Shown here piece by piece: positions 58,494 to 64,000 of a stretch of 64,000 bases of DNA; the first letter of the stretch is position 1, and each line of letters opens with the position of its first letter. Location: positions 5,146,001 to 5,210,000 of the forward strand of contig UGYN01000002.1 in the NCBI GenBank assembly GCA_900457075.1. Reading direction: 5' to 3'. The notes under the pieces are model-generated. The model was not told the DNA's origin. It saw only the letters and a program-made list of their open reading frames with translations, and ran no database searches. Position numbers and translations under genes: made by a program. This stretch comes from Serratia quinivorans. GTDB taxonomy: Bacteria; Pseudomonadota; Gammaproteobacteria; Enterobacterales; Enterobacteriaceae.

Positions 58494-59063
58494 TTATTCC
58501 GCCAGCAGTTCGGCAAATTTCGCCAACCATTGTGGATGTGCCGGCCAAGCCGGGGCAGTCACCAGGTTGCCATCAACATGGGCCTGATCGATGCCGATAT
58601 CGGCAAAATGTCCGCCAGCCAACTGCACTTCTGGCGCGCAGGCCGGGTAGGCGCTGCAGGTCCTGCCTTTCAACACGCCGGCGGCGGCCAGCAGCTGCGG
58701 ACCATGGCAAACGGCGGCAATGGGCTTGCGTGCGGCGTCAAAGGCCTGCACCAGCTTGATGACCTGCGGGTTCAGTCGCAGATACTCAGGCGCGCGGCCG
58801 CCGGGGATCAACAGGGCGTCGTAGTCTGCTTCCTTGGCTACCGAAAAATCGGCGTTCAGGGTGAAACGATGACCCGGTTTCTCACTGTAGGTTTGCGCGC
58901 CGTCAAAATCATGGATTGCCGTCATGATGTAGTCGCCTATGGCCTTATCGGGGCACACGGCATCCACCTGATGACCTATCATTTGTAACGCTTGAAACGG
59001 CACCATGGTTTCATAATCTTCGGCGTAATCGCCAACCAGCATCAGGATCTTTTTCTTGCTCAT
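58494..59063 (-). CDS. DJ-1/PfpI family protein
   Basis: 189 residues from ATG 59063, which follows GGAGAG; the frame is open to 59099. The nucleophile elbow is A-V-C-H-G-P (Cys near 115) with the preceding [11 protein letters not shown]. Relatives include PfpI proteases, YhbO/YajL-type glyoxalases or deglycases and stress proteins. Function here cannot be narrowed. Cytoplasmic, single gene, divergent from the acyl-CoA ligase. Confidence 0.85.
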   Translation of the reverse strand: MSKKKILMLVGDYAEDYETMVPFQALQMIGHQVDAVCPDKAIGDYIMTAIHDFDGAQTYSEKPGHRFTLNADFSVAKEADYDALLIPGGRAPEYLRLNPQVIKLVQAFDAARKPIAAVCHGPQLLAAAGVLKGRTCSAYPACAPEVQLAGGHFADIGIDQAHVDGNLVTAPAWPAHPQWLAKFAELLAE

Positions 59064-59128
59064 CAGGGGCTCTCCGGGAGGGGAAATGATCCCTAACATA
59101 TAGCCTATCAGGCAGCGGAGCGCGAACC

Positions 59129-59156
59129 TTTACACTGGTATGACCTCGTCTATACT
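59129..59156 (+). promoter_or_regulatory. Sigma-70 promoter of the acyl-CoA ligase with a FadR-like operator across it
   Basis: TTTACA (59129-59134) and TATACT (59151-59156) with a 16-base spacer form a good promoter. CACTGGTATGACCTCGT (59133-59149) lies between them and keeps the FadR core CTGGT-NN-GACC. FadR represses fatty-acid activation and degradation genes in enterobacteria. Confidence 0.55.
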
Positions 59157-59241
59157 GATTACTGCCGTGGTTTTTTTTCGCCGCAGGCTGTTCAGGGAGA
59201 GCAACCTCAGCGAGGTCGCGCAGTATCTCAGTCGATGACTC

Positions 59242-59257
59242 ACCGGGCATGCCCGGT
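59242..59257. repeat. 16-base palindrome in the acyl-CoA ligase leader
   Basis: ACCGGGCATGCCCGGT, perfect, ending 21 bases before the start codon. Could form a small hairpin near the ribosome site or bind a dimeric regulator. Confidence 0.4.
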
Positions 59258-59278
59258 CTCTGCTTTCGAGAAAACCTC

Positions 59279-60817
59279 ATGCTAAATTTGGCTACATTGC
59301 TTGAAGAGAGTGCGCGTTCGTTTCCGGATCGTCTGGCGTTGGTGCAGGAGGATATTCAGTTTAGCTACGCCACGTTGAATCAAAGGGCCAATCAGATCGC
59401 TAATTTGCTGATTGCCCGGGGAGTGCAGCCCGGTGAAAGGGTGGCGCTGGCTTGCCCGAACAGTTGGGAGTTTCCCGCTATTTACTATGGCATCCTCAAA
59501 GCCGGTGCGGTGGTCGTCCCTTTGAACACCTTGTTAAAAGCGGGGGAGTTTGAATATTACCTGCAGGATTGCCAGGCGGTAATGTTCTTCTGCTTTGAGG
59601 GCGGCAATGGATTAACGTTGGGGGAAGAAGCTCGACGCGCGTTTGAAACCGCAGAACATTGCCGTGACTTTATTATTATCGGCGATAGCCTTCCGCTGGC
59701 GGGTGACCGTTTCAGTCAGGCGATCGGCATCCAGTCCACCGATTTTGACAGCGTCAGCACGGTGGAATCCGACACCGCCGTGATCCTCTACACCAGCGGC
59801 ACCACCGGCCGTGCCAAGGGGGCGGAGCTGACCCATTCCAATCTGGTGCTGAATGCGCTGGGTTCGGTACAGTTGTTCAATAGTTCGTTAGAAAATCCCG
59901 ATCGCCATTTGGTGACGTTGCCGCTATTCCATACCTTTGGTTCCACCGTGCAGATGAACGCCGGTTTTGCCCTGGCGGCGACGTTGGTCATGGTGCCGCG
60001 TTTCGATGCGAAGCAGGCCATTGCGCTGATGCAAAAGCACGCCATCACCTTTTTTGCCGGTGTCCCCACCATGTACTGGGCATTACTGAACGCGCTGGAT
60101 GATACGGCGGATCTTGCCCTGTTACGTAAAAACCTGCGCATGGCTGTCTCCGGCGGTGCCAGTTTGCCGGTGCAAATTATTGAAGATTTTGCCCAGCGTT
60201 TCGGGGTGAATATTCTGGAAGGCTATGGCTTATCGGAAACCAGCCCGGTGGCGACCTTTAACCATCCGGGGCGGATCAATAAAGTGGGTTCTATTGGCCA
60301 GCCGATTTGGGGGATTGAAGTTCGTCTGGTTGATGTCACCGGCAAAACATTGACGGAGATAGATCAGGTTGGCGAGATTGCAGTGCGTGGCCACAACGTG
60401 ATGAAGGGCTACCTTAACCGCCCGGAAGCCACGGCTGAGGTGCTGGAAAAGGGCTGGTTCAGAACCGGTGACCTGGCACGCCGTGATGCCGATGGCTTCT
60501 ATTTTATCGTCGACCGGTCGAAAGATGTGATTATTCGCGGCGGATTTAACGTCTACCCGCGAGAAGTCGAAGAACTGATGATCCGCCATCCGGCCGTGTC
60601 ATTGGTAGCCGTGATTGGCGTACCACATCCGTCACTCGGCGAAGAGATTAAAGCGGTGGTGGTGCTGAAGGATTTGGACGAAGCGGTGAGTGAAGAACAG
60701 CTGATCACCTGGACCAAAGAACGGCTGGCGGCGTTTAAATACCCACGCGTCGTTGAATTTGTCGAACGGTTACCGATGACCAGTACCGGCAAGGTGATGA
60801 AACGATTGCTGCGTTGA
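59279..60817 (+). CDS. Long-chain acyl-CoA ligase (AMP-binding enzyme)
   Basis: 512 residues from ATG 59279; the frame is open from 59249. The adenylate-forming motifs are complete: Y-T-S-G-T-T-G-R-A-K-G-A-E-L-T-H (about 178-193), G-Y-G-L-S-E-T-S-P-V, Y-F-I-V-D-R-S-K-D-V-I-I-R-G-G and the C-terminal Lys in T-S-T-G-K-V-M-K-R. Activates a fatty or other carboxylic acid to its CoA ester through an acyl-AMP. Shorter than E. coli FadD (561), closer to Bacillus LcfB-type ligases. A FadR-like site in the promoter supports a fatty-acid substrate. Confidence 0.88.
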   Translation: MLNLATLLEESARSFPDRLALVQEDIQFSYATLNQRANQIANLLIARGVQPGERVALACPNSWEFPAIYYGILKAGAVVVPLNTLLKAGEFEYYLQDCQAVMFFCFEGGNGLTLGEEARRAFETAEHCRDFIIIGDSLPLAGDRFSQAIGIQSTDFDSVSTVESDTAVILYTSGTTGRAKGAELTHSNLVLNALGSVQLFNSSLENPDRHLVTLPLFHTFGSTVQMNAGFALAATLVMVPRFDAKQAIALMQKHAITFFAGVPTMYWALLNALDDTADLALLRKNLRMAVSGGASLPVQIIEDFAQRFGVNILEGYGLSETSPVATFNHPGRINKVGSIGQPIWGIEVRLVDVTGKTLTEIDQVGEIAVRGHNVMKGYLNRPEATAEVLEKGWFRTGDLARRDADGFYFIVDRSKDVIIRGGFNVYPREVEELMIRHPAVSLVAVIGVPHPSLGEEIKAVVVLKDLDEAVSEEQLITWTKERLAAFKYPRVVEFVERLPMTSTGKVMKRLLR

Positions 60818-60837
60818 AGGGGAGCGCTTTGAAATAA

Positions 60838-60862
60838 TCCCGGCCTGCAGAGCAAGCCGGGA
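60838..60862. terminator. Hairpin between convergent ligase and glutamate dehydrogenase genes
   Basis: TCCCGGC (60838-60844) pairs with GCCGGGA (60856-60862) over an 11-base loop. Likely shared terminator, no strong T-run. Confidence 0.45.
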
Positions 60863-60873
60863 GAGATAACGCA

Positions 60874-62148
60874 TTAACCTGGGTAAATGCCACGCTCTTT
60901 ACGTGCGGTCAGGATACGCTCACAGGCGACGATATAAGCCGCTGTGCGCAGGCTGCACTCTTTCTCTTCGGACTTGTTCCAAACGTGAATCATGGCGTCG
61001 GTCATGATCTTGTCCATACGCTCGTTGATTTCGCTTTCGCTCCAGAAGTAGCTGGCCATGTCCTGCACCCATTCGAAGTAGCTGACCGTTACGCCGCCGG
61101 CGTTACAGATAACGTCAGGTACCACGGTGATGTTGCGTGAACGCAGCACGTCGTCCGCATCTGGGTAGGTTGGGCCGTTAGCGCCTTCCAGAACCAGTTT
61201 GGCGCTGAGGATTTCTGCACGTTGACGGGTAATCTGACCTTCCAGTGCGGCTGGGATCAGGATATCCATGTCTACGGACCAGAAAGCTTCGCTTTCGATT
61301 TCGCTGGCGCCAGGGAAGCCGGCGATTTGCTTGTTCTTGGCCTGCCATTCGGTCAGTGCAGTCAAATCGATGCCGTTGGCGTTGAACAGGGTAGCGGAGT
61401 GGTCCTGAATCACCACTACACGCGCGCCGATACCAACAAACAGGCGGGCGGCTTCGCTGCCCACGTTACCAAAGCCCTGAACCGCAACCTTGGCACCTTC
61501 GATTTGCACGCCCAGACGTTTTGCCACTTCACAGCCGGTAACGAATACACCGCGACCGGTGGCTTTCTCACGACCCAGAGAGCCGCCCAGGTGAATAGGT
61601 TTGCCGGTAACCACGCCGGTGATGGTAGTGCCGTGGTTCATGGAGTAGGTATCCATCATCCAGGCCATGACTTTGGAGTTGGTGCCGACGTCCGGTGCCG
61701 GGATATCTTTCTGTGGCCCGATGATAAAACCGATTTCGCTGGTGTAGCGACGGGTCAATCTTTCCAGCTCGCCTTCAGACAGTTTGAAAGGATCTACGCG
61801 GATCCCCCCCTTGGCGCCACCGTAGGGCAGGTTGACTGCCGCACATTTGATGGTCATCCAGGCTGACAGCGCCATGACTTCATCGAGATCAACGTCCGGG
61901 TGATAACGGATGCCGCCTTTACCCGGGCCGCGCGACAGGTTGTGCTGAACGCGGAAGCCTTCGAAATGGCGGATTGAACCGTCGTCCATCTGCAGTGGGA
62001 TATCAACGATCAGCGCACGCTTCGGGTGACGCAGGGTATCAACCCAACGCGACAGATCACCCAGGTAAGGTGCAACGCGGTCGATTTGTTGCAGATAGGT
62101 GGCCCAGGCCGTTGTGCTGCTTTCTGAAGCGTAGGATAGCTTTTCCAT
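60874..62148 (-). CDS. Glutamate dehydrogenase (Glu/Leu/Phe/Val dehydrogenase family)
   Basis: 424 residues from ATG 62148, behind an AAAAGG site. The catalytic region [10 protein letters not shown] holds the active-site Lys, D-I-P-A-P-D-V-G-T the catalytic Asp, and [12 protein letters not shown] the nucleotide-binding glycines. Interconverts glutamate and 2-oxoglutarate plus ammonia. At 424 residues it is nearer the RocG/GudB class than the 447-residue E. coli GdhA, so cofactor preference is unsure. Upstream repeats at 62200-62378 may be control sites. Confidence 0.9.
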   Translation of the reverse strand: MEKLSYASESSTTAWATYLQQIDRVAPYLGDLSRWVDTLRHPKRALIVDIPLQMDDGSIRHFEGFRVQHNLSRGPGKGGIRYHPDVDLDEVMALSAWMTIKCAAVNLPYGGAKGGIRVDPFKLSEGELERLTRRYTSEIGFIIGPQKDIPAPDVGTNSKVMAWMMDTYSMNHGTTITGVVTGKPIHLGGSLGREKATGRGVFVTGCEVAKRLGVQIEGAKVAVQGFGNVGSEAARLFVGIGARVVVIQDHSATLFNANGIDLTALTEWQAKNKQIAGFPGASEIESEAFWSVDMDILIPAALEGQITRQRAEILSAKLVLEGANGPTYPDADDVLRSRNITVVPDVICNAGGVTVSYFEWVQDMASYFWSESEINERMDKIMTDAMIHVWNKSEEKECSLRTAAYIVACERILTARKERGIYPG

Positions 62149-62767
62149 AACCAACCTTTTTTATATAGAGGTGTTTATTTTGTTTAACCGTGGTTTACCA
62201 AGTGCATAACACTTTTGCGACGCCAAATTTACCATTAAAAGTGTCGCTTGTTAGCCCCCCCTTGATGGGCTGCGGGGCGGTTTCCAGCGGGTTTTTCGAC
62301 GCAAAAATGAATAGTTAATTACTTTTTCAGGAGGGGTTAGCTGACCACGCATACTTTATGCATAAAAAGTGCATAAAATGCGTTTTTATCTATTTTTCAG
62401 AACCTTGAATGTGATCAAAAAGTTTCATTTTATTTAAGTGTCGTGTTGACAATGCCGTTTCCTGACGCCAGAGTTAAATTCATGTTAAATCTGTGTTGGT
62501 CGCATGTTTTTCTTGAACGGGAATGATAATAACCCACTGATATAAAGCCATTTATCCTCCATGTTCATGCTTCGCATGCTAAATGTGAGCTGGCACTCGG
62601 TTCGAACAGTCGTTTTCTGAGTCGTACAGATATTTACTTCCCTTTAACAAAAGGGCAGGCAGCGTTTGGCCTGAATTTCTTTTTTGCCGGTAGAACGCCA
62701 ACGGCGTTTCACTCCTGCTGCAGCGGTAAAAGCTGCTTAATCGCCTTAATGACGGACAGGTAACACC
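62149..62767. other. 619-base divergent region between glutamate dehydrogenase and permease genes
   Basis: AT-rich, no convincing gene. Near the dehydrogenase, AAGTGCATAACACTT (62200-62214) contains an AAGTG/CACTT inverted repeat. Further right, TGCATAAAA occurs at 62359-62367 and 62370-62378, 11 bases apart (one helical turn). These look like binding sites for an unidentified regulator. The permease start has only a weak AGG ahead of it. Confidence 0.45.
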
Positions 62768-64000
62768 ATGACAAAAAGTAAGCAACATCGGTTGAATACC
62801 CTTTCAACCGAGGGGCACGACTGCGCCCAAACATTGCAACGAGGTCTGAGCGAACGCCATATTCAGCTTATTTCCATCGGCGGTGCCATTGGCACCGGGT
62901 TGTTTATGGGCTCGGGCAAAACCATCGCGCTTTCCGGCACTTCCATTGTTTTGACCTACGTCATTGTCGGTTTCTTTATGTTTATGGTGATGCGGGCGAT
63001 GGGCGAATTATTGCTGACCAAGCTCGACTATCGCTCATTTGCCGATTTCGTCTCTGAATACCTGGGGCCCAAAGCCAGTTTTTTTCTCGGTTGGTCTTAC
63101 TGGCTGAGTTGGGTGGTGACCTGCATTGCCGATGTGGTGGTCTGCGGGGGTTACGTGCAGTACTGGTACCCGGAAGTTTCGCCCTGGCTGCCGGCCTTGC
63201 TGACCCTGGGGCTGCTGTGCCTGTTCAATATGCTGTCGGTGAAGATGTTTGGTGAAGCCGAGTTTTGGTTTGCCATCATTAAAGTGATTGCCATTATCGC
63301 GCTGATCCTGACCGGTGCCTGGATGGTATTTATTGGCTGGACCTCGCCGGATGGGGTTAAAGCCTCGGTGAGCAATATCACCGACCCTAATATCTTTATG
63401 CCACACGGCATATTCGGCTTTTTTGCCGGCTTCCAGATTGCCATATTCTCCTGTACCGGCATTGAGCTGCTGGGCACCATGTCGGCCGAGACCAAAAATC
63501 CGCAGAAAGTACTGCCCAAAGCGATCAACGTGATCCCGGTACGCATCATCATTTTCTATGTGTTTTCGATGCTGGCGATTATCGCCGTGACCTCATGGAG
63601 CCACGTTTCGCCGGACAGCAGCCCGTTCGTTATGCTGTTCGACCAGGCCGGTTTGCCTGCGGCAGCCGCGGTGATTAACTTTGTCGCCTTGACCTCGGCC
63701 ATGTCCTCAGCCAACAGCGGGGTTTATTCCAGCACCCGCATGCTGTATGGCCTGTCGATGGAGAAACACGCGCACGGGCAGTTCAAAATACTGTCACGTA
63801 CCACCGCTATTCCAATCCGCAGCCTGATGTTCTCCTGCTTCTGTATGGTGGTGGGCACCATGCTGTTGATCCTGATGCCGAACGTGATGACGCTGTTTAC
63901 CATTGTTTCTACCGTGGCGGCGATACTGGTGGTTTACAGCTGGGGCATGATCCTGGTGGCCTATCTGGTTTATCGTAAGCAACGGCCCGAATTGCATGAG
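62768..64000 (+). CDS. Amino acid permease, CycA-like (D-alanine/D-serine/glycine type), 3' end outside window
   Basis: 411 codons visible, open at the right edge. APC-family transporter with the consensus opening R-H-I-Q-L-I-S-I-G-G-A-I-G-T-G-L-F-M-G and ten or so membrane segments in view. Along its length it resembles E. coli CycA closely, including M-R-A-M-G-E-L-L-L and V-K-M-F-G-E, but differs enough that D-serine/glycine specificity is only likely. If right, it could import substrate for DsdA encoded at 7954. Start ATG 62768. Confidence 0.85.
   Translation, partial: MTKSKQHRLNTLSTEGHDCAQTLQRGLSERHIQLISIGGAIGTGLFMGSGKTIALSGTSIVLTYVIVGFFMFMVMRAMGELLLTKLDYRSFADFVSEYLGPKASFFLGWSYWLSWVVTCIADVVVCGGYVQYWYPEVSPWLPALLTLGLLCLFNMLSVKMFGEAEFWFAIIKVIAIIALILTGAWMVFIGWTSPDGVKASVSNITDPNIFMPHGIFGFFAGFQIAIFSCTGIELLGTMSAETKNPQKVLPKAINVIPVRIIIFYVFSMLAIIAVTSWSHVSPDSSPFVMLFDQAGLPAAAAVINFVALTSAMSSANSGVYSSTRMLYGLSMEKHAHGQFKILSRTTAIPIRSLMFSCFCMVVGTMLLILMPNVMTLFTIVSTVAAILVVYSWGMILVAYLVYRKQRPELHE

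Noticed and set aside
61222..61866. 214-codon ORF opposite glutamate dehydrogenase
   Set aside because: Antisense shadow; the dehydrogenase motifs on the minus strand are complete.
62579..62788. 69-codon minus-strand ORF overlapping the permease start
   Set aside because: Overlaps the start of a well-supported gene, no ribosome site, no recognisable sequence.

Overview
The window is a piece of a gammaproteobacterial chromosome, most likely Serratia or a close relative in the Yersiniaceae (Enterobacterales). This is inferred from gene content and from how closely proteins such as BglA, DsdA and the CycA-type permease resemble enterobacterial versions; no database search was run. I saw no tRNA, rRNA, CRISPR array or prophage. 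The only mobile element is a decayed IS200/IS605-type relic.

Layout. 1-2076: the end of a sugar ABC transporter ATPase and a GH13 alpha-glucosidase. 2766-5002: a siderophore-type amino acid N-hydroxylase and an ATP-grasp protein. 5351-7743: a membrane diguanylate cyclase, a DUF1428 protein and a VOC protein. 7954-9291: D-serine dehydratase. 9288-24940: a protocatechuate/4-hydroxybenzoate catabolic island (TetR, pcaR, pcaK, a second aromatic-acid transporter, pobA, pcaB, pcaC, pcaQ, pcaG, pcaH). It is interrupted at 12581-17494 by an oppositely oriented four-gene cell-envelope operon (MscS-like channel, an unrecognised outer-membrane protein, a BamA/TamA-type barrel, a DUF4056 protein). 24977-30807: PhzF-like isomerase, bglA, RpiR regulator, MFS transporter, 2-hydroxyacid dehydrogenase. 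31169-35541: rhodanese, serine acetyltransferase, family 2A encapsulin shell and cysteine desulfurase. 35884-39934: a three-gene periplasmic molybdenum dehydrogenase. 40005-41117: TnpB relic. 41331-51931: a DMT exporter with a divergent XRE/cupin regulator, GNAT, a transglutaminase-like protein, ggt, a LysR regulator, a Tat-exported agmatine-deiminase-like protein, TetR and a DHA2 drug exporter. 52080-57848: an RND tripartite efflux operon. 58031-64000: DUF1493, DJ-1/PfpI, acyl-CoA ligase, glutamate dehydrogenase and the start of a CycA-like permease.

The most notable system is the encapsulin locus. A 310-residue SrpI-type shell protein overlaps by 26 bases a cysteine desulfurase carrying a roughly 200-residue low-complexity N-terminal extension, the expected cargo-loading region. 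Serine acetyltransferase and rhodanese genes lie just upstream. Together they would supply O-acetylserine, take sulfur from cysteine inside a protein shell, and move or store sulfane sulfur.

In the pca island, sites resembling the published PcaR consensus precede both transporter genes and pcaBC, while an almost perfect LysR-type palindrome precedes pcaHG-pcaQ. This points to two regulators dividing the pathway. pcaD, pcaIJ and pcaF are not in the window.

Seven reading frames are broken by single-base changes in or beside short homopolymers. This looks more like a sequence-quality artefact than seven independent pseudogenes, so the affected genes should be read as possibly intact.
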